NCBI GenBank assembly: GCA_963719135.1
Contig: CAVRAZ010000008.1
Coordinates: 46,603-110,602 of the forward strand
Reading direction: 5' to 3'
DNA: 64,000 nt
From: CAVRAZ01 sp963719135
Lineage (GTDB): Bacteria > Pseudomonadota > Gammaproteobacteria > DSM-19610
The notes under the pieces are model-generated. The model did no database searches. It had not been told where the DNA came from and saw only the letters and a list, made by a program, of their open reading frames with translations. Shown piece by piece: positions 8,719 to 18,783 of this stretch. Made by a program: the position numbers and the translations under genes. How positions within the stretch are numbered: position 1 is the stretch's first letter; each line of letters opens with the position of its first letter.

Positions 8719-11094
8719 TCAATTACACGCCGAAGCAGTATCCAGATCCAGATCCAGGTTGGCCGTCCCCAGGACCGCTCGGCCCGCACCCACATACACC
8801 GGCAGCGCCGGCCCGACCGGCGTATAACACCCACCCGCGGCGGGAACGAAGTCAATCCCGTCCAGCCCGGTATTCCAGATATTCAACTGATAGCTCAGCT
8901 GGTTCGGGTTGGTGGTGACGTCCAGCACGTCGCTTGATTCGAGGCTGACCGGCGTCAGCGACACCAAGCCACCGGGCGAAGCCACGGTTCCCTGAAACTT
9001 CAGACCGGTCGGCGTGCCGCCCCCGGTGACGCGGAGGTGCCACTGGTTGCTGCCGTTGCAGTCTTTCCAGATGAACGTCGCCCGATCGACCGCATTGCTG
9101 ATGGCGGGTTGGCCACAGGCATCGATTGGGTTGTTATGGCCACCCCCACTGCGATCCACCAGCAGCGTCATTGCACCGCCCTGGGTCAGCCGGTACAGAC
9201 CGTCCGCCTTCACCCCGGTGTAGTTGTCCTCGGTGCCGTTCGGCCACACCACCCGCACATCCGCCGTAGTGTTGCCCGCCAGACCCACGTGGGTGCGCAT
9301 GAAGTTCTGCGACCAGCGGTGGTAGCCGCCGTTCTGTTCCCGGTACTGCGTCTTGCCGCCCGCCGTCACATACACCTTGGCGCCAATCGCGTCCCGGTTG
9401 TCCTGCACCCCCTCCAGGTCGAACTCCAGCCAGTGGTTGCCGCTGCCGGCGTTGTGGAACAGCGCCTTCGGACCACCCCGTGCATGCGGACGCAAGTTCG
9501 ACCCATTGGCCACGAAGGCATCCATGTAACCGTCGATGTCGTAGTCCGCCGTGATCACGCTGTCGCCGGTACCCGCGTTGCCATATATAGCCGCCCCGAT
9601 CCGGCCCGCCGCGCCACCGGCATTCGGCACCTGGGTGAAGGTCCCGTCACCGTTGTTCTGGTACACGATGTTGGCGATGTTTTCCGCGCCCCCCGAACAG
9701 GCCAGGAAAATGTCCTGATCCATGTCGTTGTCGAAGTCCGCCACCGCCGCGCTGCGACACAGAATCGAGCCGTCCAGTCGGCTGGCCGTGGTCCGGTCGA
9801 CATACCCCGACGGCGAACTCATCAGCAGCATCGGCTTCGCCGGCTTGTCCGCGCCGGTGGCGCCGAAAAACTTCAGGTTGGTGATGTTCTGCGTGGAGGT
9901 GGCCCCCACCCAGGCTAAGTTGTAATGGCCGCTGGACTGAGCCTTCTGATAGATCGTCCAGGTCTGCTGGGTCTGGTCATAGCCAATGTTCAACCCCACC
10001 GCATCGGTGCGCAATCCCCAGTTGGCCGAATCCGCCGGGTCCAGCGTGAACGTCAGACCGGTCGGGTGCCGGCCGTTGGCACCGATACCGATATAGTGGG
10101 GATCGCCGTCGAAGTCGCTGCCGGCCTCCATGTTGACCTCCACGGTCAACACACCACCGGTCTGGAAGGTCGCACGCTTGACATTGCTCCCTGCGGTGAA
10201 GATGTGTGCCTCCACCTGTCTGGCATTCGCCTGCGCAGCACCGGAGCTGTACTCCGATGCCAACACCAGAAAGAAGTCCGGCTTGCCGTCGCCGTTGAAG
10301 TCGCCCGTGGCCACGTCATTGACGCGATCCACCTGGGGCAACACACTGGTCACGTCCACCACCTTAGTGGTGTTGCCGCTCTTCTGAAAGGCGTACACGC
10401 TGCCCGGCCATGACTCGTTGACGGGGGCGCAGATGAACTCCAGCCCCGGATGGGTTGGATCGACGTCCGCCAGGTTCGCGTACTCACCGTCGTTGTCACA
10501 CGCAATGGGTACTCTTTTCGACGGATCAAACGCGCCGTTGCTCTGTTGCGGGAAGAAGCCCTGACGACCCAGCGCAACGGCCGCCACGTCGAGGCGGCCG
10601 TCCCCGTTGTAATCGAGCAGAACCGACTGGCGAGATCCAAGATCCCCGAAATTCATGCCCGCTGACGCCGTGATATCGTACAACAGGCCGCCGTTGTTCT
10701 GCAGATAGAGATTGGGGAAGGTACTGATGGTCAGTATCAAATCCGTGTCGCCGTCGTTGTCGATATCACCACTGGTACAGCCGTGGAAATCAACCGAGGC
10801 GGGCCATCCCGTCCAACCCTTGACGTGCGACGCGTCGACCTGTTGCGACACGTCCTTGAACGTGCCGTCCGGCTGATACTCGAACAACACTGCGCGGTTC
10901 CACTGGTGATTGGCGACAAAGAAATCAGGATGATAGTCACCGTTGAAATCGCCCGAAACCGCACCCCAGGTCTGCGTCGAGTTGCTCGCGACACCCGACT
11001 GGACGCTGACATCATCGAAGGAAATTGCCGCCGACACACCCTGGGCAACCAGACTCAAACTGAAGAAAAGAAAAAAATCCCTTGATCGAATCAT
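8719..11094 (-). CDS. Secreted FG-GAP/VCBS propeller protein with UnbV and C-terminal repeat domain (copy 1)
   Basis: This 791-residue protein has a Sec signal peptide (MIRSRDFFLFFSLSLVAQGV) and GGGGAC seven bases before ATG 11094. Residues ~30–530 hold FG-GAP/VCBS calcium-binding propeller repeats, e.g. DFNGDYHPDFFVANH, DIDNDGDTDLIL, DYNGDGRLDVAAV, DFDNDMDQDIFLACSGG. Residues ~560–640 match the UnbV/ASPIC domain (NGGYHRWSQNFMRTHVGLAG, DVRVVWPNGTEDNYTGV). The last ~132 residues are one copy of the shared domain (WKDCNGSNQWHLRVTGGG), ending ASACN. It would be exported and surface-bound or released; related proteins are adhesins or matrix components, but the role here is unknown. The first ~2.1 kb are almost identical to copy 2. 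It has no PEP-CTERM tail. Confidence 0.9.
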   Translation of the reverse strand: MIRSRDFFLFFSLSLVAQGVSAAISFDDVSVQSGVASNSTQTWGAVSGDFNGDYHPDFFVANHQWNRAVLFEYQPDGTFKDVSQQVDASHVKGWTGWPASVDFHGCTSGDIDNDGDTDLILTISTFPNLYLQNNGGLLYDITASAGMNFGDLGSRQSVLLDYNGDGRLDVAAVALGRQGFFPQQSNGAFDPSKRVPIACDNDGEYANLADVDPTHPGLEFICAPVNESWPGSVYAFQKSGNTTKVVDVTSVLPQVDRVNDVATGDFNGDGKPDFFLVLASEYSSGAAQANARQVEAHIFTAGSNVKRATFQTGGVLTVEVNMEAGSDFDGDPHYIGIGANGRHPTGLTFTLDPADSANWGLRTDAVGLNIGYDQTQQTWTIYQKAQSSGHYNLAWVGATSTQNITNLKFFGATGADKPAKPMLLMSSPSGYVDRTTASRLDGSILCRSAAVADFDNDMDQDIFLACSGGAENIANIVYQNNGDGTFTQVPNAGGAAGRIGAAIYGNAGTGDSVITADYDIDGYMDAFVANGSNLRPHARGGPKALFHNAGSGNHWLEFDLEGVQDNRDAIGAKVYVTAGGKTQYREQNGGYHRWSQNFMRTHVGLAGNTTADVRVVWPNGTEDNYTGVKADGLYRLTQGGAMTLLVDRSGGGHNNPIDACGQPAISNAVDRATFIWKDCNGSNQWHLRVTGGGTPTGLKFQGTVASPGGLVSLTPVSLESSDVLDVTTNPNQLSYQLNIWNTGLDGIDFVPAAGGCYTPVGPALPVYVGAGRAVLGTANLDLDLDTASACN

Positions 11095-11346
11095 GACGTC
11101 CCCCGGAATTCATTTTCTGAAGCATTTGTTCTTAGCGTTTTTAGGTGCAAACAGGAGTGAGTATCGTACCAACCCCATTTGACAGTTTAGCTGAAGTATA
11201 GTACCCGTGAACCACGGATGCAAGGAGGGCCCGTTACCCGTCGGATTGAGTCCGTTGATGCTCAACTAACCGCAAAAATAATGCCATGCAGGCATGCGAA
11301 ATCGGCGGAACGCCAGGGTCCGTTTGATCGCATCCACACCTGATCA
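8940..11346. repeat. 2.4-kb direct repeat, left copy
   Basis: Matches 16630–19038 in the same orientation with only about ten base differences noticed over the coding part, plus a 2-base and a 1-base indel. It covers most of FG-GAP copy 1 and about 250 bases of upstream DNA. Similarity stops inside the C-terminal domain on one side and at about 11346 on the other. Confidence 0.9.
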
Positions 11347-11592
11347 TCAAGAGCGGCGGCTGTCCCCGTCTAATCCATTGTTTTCGCAAACCGACGAAGC
11401 CACCTGGTGGACCACGGAGCCGAACGTGCGATGCCGCGCTGGAACGGGCGGCGAACAAACCCGGTGTGGCTGTGGTACCCCGCAACCGCCGTGTACGTTG
11501 ACTGAGGCTGGTCAACGCGGATAAGCAACTCCCGCGGTGCCAACAAAAAACAGTGGCCAGTGCCACAATTGTTTTGATTCCGGTTCGAACCT
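11347..11592. other. Intergenic, no gene recognised
   Basis: Lies between the end of the duplicated block and the stop of the isomerase gene. Nothing recognisable on either strand. Confidence 0.35.
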
Positions 11593-12480
11593 TTATTCGG
11601 GTTGCCGATCCTCGTGAATCGCCTCCTTGAGCGCCTCGCGGTCTGCCTCCACCTGCGCTTCGGGCGTGACCGGCAGATTGGCCTCGTTGCTATCGATCTT
11701 GGCCTGATCGCGCAGTTGCTGCACATGGTTCTGAATATGCTGGTTCTGCAGGTCCATAAGAATCTGTTTCCCGACCTGGTTGAGCGGCGGTGGCATGATG
11801 TCACGCTTGTCGTCGAGCATGATCACGTACCAGCCGAACCGGGTTTGCACCGGTTTGGTGGTGTACTTGCCTTTCTCGAGCTTCGCCACGGCGTCGGCGA
11901 CCGGCTTGGCCATCTGCTGCGCCGAGCGCCAGCCCAGCTCGCCGCCGTTGGGTGCGGACGCATCGGCTGAGTTCTTTTTCGCGAGTTCGCTGAAGTTCGC
12001 GCCCGTGTCCAGTTCGGCAATCAGCTCTTTCGCTTTGTCCTCGTCGGCGACCAGAATGTCGCGCGCCTTGTATTCGCTACCCAGGTTGGCGGCTTTGTCC
12101 TTGTAGAATGCCCGTATTTCCGCCTCGGTCACCGGGTGGTCGACGAGGTATTTCTGCAAGGTTGCGTTGGCGATGACTGCGCGACGCTGCTGTTCAATCT
12201 GTGCCTGGACCTCGGGATTCTTGTCGAGGCCCTGCTTCACGCCGTCCTGCGCCCAGAGTTCGAGGTTGACGATCTCGTCAAGCACCACCTTCGGGTTAAG
12301 TGCGTTCGCATCGCCCGGCCGCTTCTGATCACGCTCGCGCTGGTAAGCCTCGAACAGGCTGCGCGTGATTGGCGTGCCATTGACGGTCGCGACGACCGGG
12401 CTCGTATCGGCCGGCGCCGCGGTCGTGTTCGCCATAGGGAGGGCGATCGCAAGGAATAGTAGAGTCCTGAGGCGTCTCAT
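11593..12480 (-). CDS. PpiC-type (parvulin) peptidyl-prolyl cis-trans isomerase, periplasmic
   Basis: The protein has 295 residues from ATG 12480, preceded by AAAGGAA at good spacing; longer in-frame starts overlap an upstream relic. The signal peptide is MRRLRTLLFLAIALPMANTT. Residues ~25–125 are a SurA/PrsA-like N-terminal chaperone domain (VNGTPITRSLFEAYQRERD). Residues ~130–240 are the rotamase domain with ARDILVADEDKAKELIAEL, NGGELGWRSAQQM and VQTRFGWYVIMLDDKRDIMP, the usual parvulin core. It helps fold exported proteins in the periplasm. In many betaproteobacteria and some gammaproteobacteria this gene follows bolA, and a bolA relic is indeed just upstream. It is therefore probably an old chromosomal gene stranded between the duplicated blocks. 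Confidence 0.9.
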   Translation of the reverse strand: MRRLRTLLFLAIALPMANTTAAPADTSPVVATVNGTPITRSLFEAYQRERDQKRPGDANALNPKVVLDEIVNLELWAQDGVKQGLDKNPEVQAQIEQQRRAVIANATLQKYLVDHPVTEAEIRAFYKDKAANLGSEYKARDILVADEDKAKELIAELDTGANFSELAKKNSADASAPNGGELGWRSAQQMAKPVADAVAKLEKGKYTTKPVQTRFGWYVIMLDDKRDIMPPPLNQVGKQILMDLQNQHIQNHVQQLRDQAKIDSNEANLPVTPEAQVEADREALKEAIHEDRQPE

Positions 12481-12506
12481 TTCAGTGGTTCCTTTATTAC
12501 GTTCGA

Positions 12507-12690
12507 TTACGATTTCGAGTTCGATTCTTCTGGAGGCGGGTGTTGGACATTGAGCCGGTGCATTTCCGCACGTATTGCATCGTCGAGCGCGTCGCAGACC
12601 AACCGGTGGCATTGAAGCGGATGCTTGTCGAGAAACGCGTCGGGTAGATGGTCACAATGAAAAGGCCACCGCCGCGTATCCCGGCGGGCT
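12507..12690 (-). pseudogene. bolA: bolA remnant
   Basis: The minus strand reads CDHLPDAFLDKHPLQCHRLV then CDALDDAIRAEMHRLNVQHP and ends at TAA 12507. This matches the C-terminal two thirds of BolA (H-x-V-S-D-x-F ... R-H-R-x-V ... L ... I-H-A-L-x-I ... P-E-E). Upstream, YAAVAFS fits in another frame, so there is a frameshift at about 12650 and no start codon. The stop is 26 bases before the PpiC start, the order seen in intact bolA–ppiC pairs. Confidence 0.65.
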
Positions 12691-12942
12691 CACCCGGGAC
12701 TGGCCGACTTCCAGAACTCGCTTAACGACTACGACATCCGTAATACATCCCCGACTACCGGTCCCCGACTACTGCACCGACATCCCGGTCCAGTTGAACG
12801 TCGGTGACATCAGCACCAACGGCAACGATGGCAGCGTGGCCGTCCCGCAGCTCGCACAAGAACAGCGGCGGCGCGAACTCCCAACCGCTTGGCCTCCCTG
12901 CTGACGCACATCGCCGCGCGCGTCACCCGAAGAAAGAAAAGA
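12691..12942. other. Intergenic, no gene recognised
   Basis: Short frames only. A plus-strand piece reading DIPVQLNVGDISTNGNDG is protein-like but matches nothing that I recognise. Confidence 0.3.
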
Positions 12943-12993
12943 GGGGTCCGTGACAAATGCAAATCAATTGCATAATCGATTGTCACAGACCCC
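12943..12993 (-). terminator. Terminator of the sulfatase gene
   Basis: Arms GGGGTCCGTGACAA and TTGTCACAGACCCC pair over 13 of 14 positions. On the minus strand the hairpin is followed by TCTTTTCTTTCTT. It begins 7 bases past the sulfatase stop at 13000. Confidence 0.7.
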
Positions 12994-12999
12994 TGTCTC

Positions 13000-15897
13000 C
13001 TAGGGGTTCACAACCATCGTGTAGCTCGGGCTTTCGTATGTCCTGTAATGCTGAGCCTGGGTCGCCATTGACGAATCAGTCACCCTGACCGAAAAAGTAA
13101 AGCTTCCCGACTTCGTCGGCGTGCCGTGAACAGCGCCCGTCGCAGTGTCTAGCGTAAGTCCGTTCGGCAGTTGCCCCGAAGCGATCTTCCAAGTGAAAGG
13201 TGCAACGCCGCCCCACGGCTTGAACTGGTAGTTGAAACTCGTATTCACCTTGCCGGCCGGGAAGGGCCTGACGGGAACTATGGCGAGCCCCAGCAATTCC
13301 TGGGTGCGCGCCGCCATCGATGCCTTGATGCTGCTCACCGACGCATCCTTATGCCGGCTTTCCAGTTCGTACGGATCGGTGTTCAGATTGTAGAACTCCT
13401 CCTCGCCGTCCCAGTATTTGACGTATTTCCAGTCGCCGCGGCGCAGCGCCCCCCACACGGCGTTGTCGTAGTTGCCCGCAGATTCCTTTTCGAAAAAGAG
13501 TTCGGTTCGCCACGGCGCATTCGGATCGTTCAGCAGCGGGACCAGACTGATGCCGTCGGTCTGCCGTGGCGCACCGGCAAGCTCATACAGCGTGGGCCCC
13601 AGGTCGAGATTGGACGACACCAGATGATTGTCCGTGCGCGACGCCACGCCGGGCAGAACCACCACCAGGGGTACGCGGATCGCTTCCTCGTAAACCTTGT
13701 TCTTGCCCCACAAGCCGTGTTCGCCCCACAGGTAGCCGTTGTCGGACGTAAAGACAAAGACCGTGTTGTCGAGTTGACCGAGCGCTGTGACTTTGGCGAC
13801 GATGTCTGCAACCGAGCGGTCGACGCTTTGCAACGTCCTCAACTGCTTCCGCACGAAATTATCGTCGTCGGCCGGCAGGCCGTTTCTTTGCACCCAGCGC
13901 GGCTTGTCGCTCAGATCGGTCTCGGTATAGCCACGACCGCGGTACACGAAGTTGGCAAACAAATCGCTATCTTCCGCTGGCGGCGTTGCCGGGGGATGCG
14001 GAGGCGTCGAGGCCCAAAACGCAAAGAAGGGTTTGCCGGGCTGGAGGTGATTCAGAAAATTGAGCAGTCGGTCGCGCTCGAAATAGACGTTGTACTGGCC
14101 GCCAGCCGCCGCCCGCGTACCGGTGCTGGAATGCTGAGCAGTACTGCTTCCCACTGTATACGTGAAATCAAACCAACCGGTGCCCGACGCATCTTCGGTT
14201 TGTCGACCCACGAACTGGTCCCAGCCGGGTGGTACATACAAGCCGAGCGCATGGTATCCGTTCAACCATTTTCCACCGAAGAAGGTCTGGTAACCGGCCT
14301 GTTGCAGCACCGTTCCGAGATTCGTCGTGTCGTTGAAGATAGAAGCGCTGCCGTCGGGAAGCGTGTTATCCTGCACGCCCGTATTCTTCGCCAGGAATCC
14401 GCCGGAATACATCGTGGCGCGGCTTGGACAACACAGCGGCGTCGGCACATAGGCGTTGTTGAACGTTACTCCGCGCGACACCAGCAGGTTCGTGACATTA
14501 GCCATTTTTGATAACGTGTCGAATCGCTGATCGTCGGTCATGATGACGACCATATTCATATTGCCGCCAGTGCTGACGCAGGGACCCAGCGTCGCGAGAT
14601 CCACGGGCGTCGGCACCGACGTTATGCCGGCGCCCATCAGCACGGTCGGAGAAGCGCCCTGCAGCGCGAAGCATACGCTGGCCGTGGCGGGAAACGCGAA
14701 GTCGACGCCGTCCTGGCCGGTGTTCCACACCCTGAGATCGAAGCTGATGCGGCCGGACGTGGACGTGTCCAGGACATCCTGGGATTCGATCGACACCCCG
14801 TTGACGCTCGTAAAGGGCGCGCTCGATACGATCTCGCCGCGGTAATCGGCCGATCCTCCGCCGGCGGTCACGCGCAGATGCCAGCCGCCGCCCGGGCCGT
14901 CCCGCCACAGAAACAGGCCGGCCTGGGTCGCGGGGTCGTAAGCCGGTTGCCCATCCTGACTCGGCGTTCCCCCGCCGCACGGGCTGAGCGTCTCAAGATC
15001 GAACGAACCCATGATCGGCACGCGATTAGGCCCGATCAGAACCGGCTGGTCCGGTGTCGCCAGCGTGAAGCAGACGCTGCTGTCGACCGGAAAACTGAAA
15101 TCGACGCCGTCCTGCCCACTCACCGCCATGAAATCGAAACGGATCTGGGCGCTGTTGGTCGTATCGAGTGTATCCCCACTCTCCAGATCCACCGGCGTCA
15201 CGGCGGTAAAAGCGCGATTGGACTTGATGGACCCCGTGAAGCTCGTCGACGTGCCTGCACCGGTCACGCGCAGATGCCAGCCGCCGTCACTCGTCCTCCA
15301 AAGAAATGCCCCCAGGTCCGTGGCGGGGTTGTACGTGGGTTGCCCGTCGAACTGAGGGGCGCCAGACAAATCCAGTAAATTGAAAGGCGCCGTCATCGCA
15401 ACCCGGTTGGGCCCGACCAGCACCGGAATACCGGTCGTCACCAGGGAGAAAGTGGCATTTGCGCCAGTGGGGAGCACGAAATCGAAGCCGTCGACACCGC
15501 TATTCCAGGTACGGAAGCTGTACGCAATCCGTGTCGATACCGGAGAGTCCAACCGGTCCGTTCCTTCCACAGAGTAGGGGGTGTAGTCGGTGAAGGGATA
15601 GGTAGAGTTCAGTTCCCCATCCACGGCAAATTGGGTTCCGCCACCCATCGCGCGGAAGGACCAAGCGCCCGTAGTGCAATCCTGCCACAGGAAAATTCCC
15701 CGGTCGGTGGCCGGGTCGTAGCTGGGCGTGCCGCACGGGATCACGTCCGCCTTGGCGACCGGAACCGCTAGCCAGGCCAGCAGTACAAGCAGGCACATGA
15801 CCCAAATTGTCCGGGGCCGCCACGCCGTATCCGACCTGGCAACTCCATAGAAATTCTCCGTGGCCCTAAGCGCCGTTGCTGATTTCGGCATAGTCAT
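13000..15897 (-). CDS. Secreted sulfatase with three N-terminal repeat domains and a C-terminal Ig-like domain
   Basis: Start ATG 15897 has GGGGGGAA eight bases upstream; an in-frame ATG at 15924 is alternative. A long n-region leads to the signal core VMCLLVLLAWLAVPVAKADV. Three tandem copies of the shared domain follow (FLWQDCTTGAWSFRAMGGG, FLWRTSDGGWHLRVTGAG, FLWRDGPGGGWHLRVTAGGG). The sulfatase domain starts at MVVIMTDDQRFD. It carries the formylglycine motif CCPSRATMYSG near residue 490 (first Cys converted by formylglycine-generating enzyme or anSME), then FTSDNGYLWGEHGLWGKNKV for the C-terminal metal/substrate site. The tail GLTLDTATGAVHGTPTKSGS is a putative-Ig (He_PIG) domain. It would remove sulfate from a glycan outside the cell. 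With four sulfotransferases in the window, remodelling of the cell's own sulfated polymer is plausible (inference). Confidence 0.92.
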   Translation of the reverse strand: MTMPKSATALRATENFYGVARSDTAWRPRTIWVMCLLVLLAWLAVPVAKADVIPCGTPSYDPATDRGIFLWQDCTTGAWSFRAMGGGTQFAVDGELNSTYPFTDYTPYSVEGTDRLDSPVSTRIAYSFRTWNSGVDGFDFVLPTGANATFSLVTTGIPVLVGPNRVAMTAPFNLLDLSGAPQFDGQPTYNPATDLGAFLWRTSDGGWHLRVTGAGTSTSFTGSIKSNRAFTAVTPVDLESGDTLDTTNSAQIRFDFMAVSGQDGVDFSFPVDSSVCFTLATPDQPVLIGPNRVPIMGSFDLETLSPCGGGTPSQDGQPAYDPATQAGLFLWRDGPGGGWHLRVTAGGGSADYRGEIVSSAPFTSVNGVSIESQDVLDTSTSGRISFDLRVWNTGQDGVDFAFPATASVCFALQGASPTVLMGAGITSVPTPVDLATLGPCVSTGGNMNMVVIMTDDQRFDTLSKMANVTNLLVSRGVTFNNAYVPTPLCCPSRATMYSGGFLAKNTGVQDNTLPDGSASIFNDTTNLGTVLQQAGYQTFFGGKWLNGYHALGLYVPPGWDQFVGRQTEDASGTGWFDFTYTVGSSTAQHSSTGTRAAAGGQYNVYFERDRLLNFLNHLQPGKPFFAFWASTPPHPPATPPAEDSDLFANFVYRGRGYTETDLSDKPRWVQRNGLPADDDNFVRKQLRTLQSVDRSVADIVAKVTALGQLDNTVFVFTSDNGYLWGEHGLWGKNKVYEEAIRVPLVVVLPGVASRTDNHLVSSNLDLGPTLYELAGAPRQTDGISLVPLLNDPNAPWRTELFFEKESAGNYDNAVWGALRRGDWKYVKYWDGEEEFYNLNTDPYELESRHKDASVSSIKASMAARTQELLGLAIVPVRPFPAGKVNTSFNYQFKPWGGVAPFTWKIASGQLPNGLTLDTATGAVHGTPTKSGSFTFSVRVTDSSMATQAQHYRTYESPSYTMVVNP

Positions 15898-15955
15898 CAC
15901 TTCATTCCCCCCCGGGGCGAGCATATCTAAAACATGGCTTAATTCAAAATGTAGC

Positions 15956-15987
15956 GGCGGGTTTGTTCGAAGTGAGACAAACCCGCC
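15956..15987 (-). terminator. Terminator hairpin after FG-GAP copy 2
   Basis: Perfect 11-bp stem GGCGGGTTTGT / ACAAACCCGCC with a 10-base loop, 12 bases past the stop at 15999. The same hairpin follows copy 3. Confidence 0.7.
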
Positions 15988-15998
15988 CTGCCAAACAC

Positions 15999-18783
15999 TT
16001 AATTACAGGCCGAAGCAGTATTCAGATCCAGATCCAGGTTGGCCGTCCCTAATGCCGCACGTCCCGCACCGACATACACAGGCAACGCCGGCCCGACCGG
16101 TGTATAACACCCACCCGCGGCGGGAACGAAGTCAATCCCGTCCAGTCCGATATTCCAGATGTTCAACTGATAGCTCAGTTGGTTCGGGTTGGTGGTGACG
16201 TCCAGCACGTCGCTTGATTCGACGCTGACCGGTGTCAGAGCGACCAAGCCACCGGGCGAGGCCACAGTGCCCTGGAATGTCAGGCTGGTCGGCGTGCCGC
16301 CTCCGGTAACACGGAGGTGCCACTGGTTGCTGCCGTTGCAGTCCTTCCAGATGAACGTCGCGCGATCGACCGAATTGCTGAAGGCCGGTTGACCGCAGAC
16401 ACTGATCACCACCGCGCCGGCGCAAGCGTGCAAGTTAGTCAGGTTCAGCGTGGAAGACACCGCCGGCACGCGGTTGACACCCAGGTAGACCGGCAGGTCG
16501 GGCGAGGTGGGCGTGAAGCAGGCATCGGCGCTCGGCGTGAAATCGAAGCCGTCGATGCCGACGTTCCACACGTTCAGGGTGTACGCAAGCGTGTTGGGGT
16601 CGGTCGTCGCGTCCAGCACATCGTTTGACTCGAGGCTGACCGGCGTCAGCGAGACCAAGCCACCGGGCGAAGCCACGGTTCCCTGAAACTTCAGACCGGT
16701 CGGCGTGCCGCCCCCGGTGACACGGAGGTGCCACTGGTTGCTGCCGTTGCAGTCTTTCCAGATGAACGTCGCCCGATCGACCGCATTGCTGATGGCGGGT
16801 TGGCCACAGGCATCGATTGGGTTGTTATGGCCACCCCCACTGCGATCCACCAGCAGCGTCATTGCACCGCCCTGGGTCAGCCGGTACAGACCGTCCGCCT
16901 TCACCCCGGTGTAGTTGTCCTCGGTGCCGTTCGGCCACACCACCCGCACATCCGCCGTAGTGTTGCCCGCCAGACCCACGTGGGTGCGCATGAAGTTCTG
17001 CGACCAGCGGTGGTAGCCGCCGTTCTGTTCCCGGTACTGCGTCTTGCCGCCCGCCGTCACATACACCTTGGCGCCGATCGCGTCCCGGTTGTCCTGCACC
17101 CCCTCCAGGTCGAACTCCAGCCAGTGGTTGCCGCTGCCGGCGTTGTGGAACAGCGCCTTCGGACCACCCCGTGCATGCGGACGCAAGTTCGACCCATTGG
17201 CCACGAAGGCATCCATGTAACCGTCGATGTCGTAGTCCGCCGTGATCACGCTGTCGCCGGTACCCGCGTTGCCATATATAGCCGCCCCGATCCGGCCCGC
17301 CGCGCCACCGGCATTCGGCACCTGGGTGAAGGTCCCGTCACCGTTGTTCTGGTACACGATGTTGGCGATGTTTTCCGCGCCCCCCGAACAGGCCAGGAAG
17401 ATATCCTGATCCATGTCGTTGTCGAAGTCCGCCACCGCCGCGCTGCGACACAGAATCGAGCCGTCCAGTCGGCTGGCCGTGGTCCGGTCGACATACCCCG
17501 ACGGCGAACTCATCAGCAGCATCGGCTTCGCCGGCTTGTCCGCGCCGGTGGCGCCGAAAAACTTCAGGTTGGTGATGTTCTGCGTGGAGGTGGCCCCCAC
17601 CCAGGCTAAGTTGTAATGGCCGCTGGACTGAGCCTTCTGATAGATCGTCCAGGTCTGCTGGGTCTGGTCATAGCCAATGTTCAACCCCACCGCATCGGTG
17701 CGCAATCCCCAGTTGGCCGAATCCGCCGGGTCCAGCGTGAACGTCAGACCGGTCGGGTGCCGGCCGTTGGCACCGATACCGATATAGTGGGGATCGCCGT
17801 CGAAGTCGCTGCCGGCCTCCATGTTGACCTCCACGGTCAACACACCGCCGGTCTGGAAGGTCGCACGCTTGACATTGCTCCCTGCGGTGAAGATGTGTGT
17901 CTCCACCTGTCTGGCATTCGCCTGCGCAGCACCGGAGCTGTACTCCGATGCCAACACCAGAAAGAAGTCCGGCTTGCCGTCGCCGTTGAAGTCGCCCGTG
18001 GCCACGTCATTGACGCGATCCACCTGGGGCAACACACTGGTCACGTCCACCACCGTGGTGTTCGCCGCTCTTCTGAAAGGCGTACACGCTGCCCGGCCAT
18101 GACTCGTTGACGGGGGCGCAGATGAACTCCAGCCCCGGATGGGTTGGATCGACGTCCGCCAGGTTCGCGTACTCGCCGTCGTTGTCACACGCAATGGGTA
18201 CTCTTTTCGACGGATCAAACGCGCCGTTGCTCTGTTGCGGGAAGAAGCCCTGACGACCCAGCGCAACGGCTGCCACGTCGAGGCGGCCGTCCCCGTTGTA
18301 ATCGAGCAGAACCGATTGGCGAGATCCAAGATCCCCGAAATTCGTGCCCGCTGACGCCGTGATATCGTACAACAGGCCGCCGTTGTTCTGCAGATAGAGA
18401 TTGGGGAAGGTACTGATGGTCAGTATCAAATCCGTGTCGCCGTCGTTGTCGATATCACCACTGGTACAGCCGTGGAAATCAACCGAGGCGGGCCATCCCG
18501 TCCAACCCTTGACGTGCGACGCGTCGACCTGTTGCGACACGTCCTTGAACGTGCCGTCCGGCTGATACTCGAACAACACTGCGCGGTTCCACTGGTGATT
18601 GGCGACAAAGAAATCAGGATGATAGTCACCGTTGAAATCGCCCGAAACCGCACCCCAGGTCTGCGTCGAGTTGCTCGCGACACCCGACTGGACGCTGACA
18701 TCATCGAAGGAAATTGCCGCCGACACACCCTGGGCAACCAGACTCAAACTGAAGAAAAGAAAAAAATCCCTTGATCGAATCAT
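15999..18783 (-). CDS. FG-GAP/VCBS–UnbV secreted protein with two C-terminal repeat domains (copy 2), frameshifted
   Basis: Start ATG 18783 gives the same signal peptide as copy 1. The first ~240 residues match copy 1 almost perfectly. At about 18050–18062 two bases are missing relative to copy 1, so the 5' frame ends near 18007, and the rest continues in another frame open to 15999. With the two bases restored the protein would be about 930 residues: FG-GAP propeller, UnbV domain, then two domain copies (WKDCNGSNQWHLRVTGGG twice) ending ASACN. The second copy and the terminator are nearly identical to those of copy 3, whereas the 5' part is nearly identical to copy 1, so the gene is a mosaic. 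It may be a pseudogene unless the indel is an error. Confidence 0.8.

Noticed and set aside
13171..14511. A 446-codon plus-strand frame opposite the sulfatase
   Set aside because: Antisense shadow of the sulfatase; no recognisable domain.
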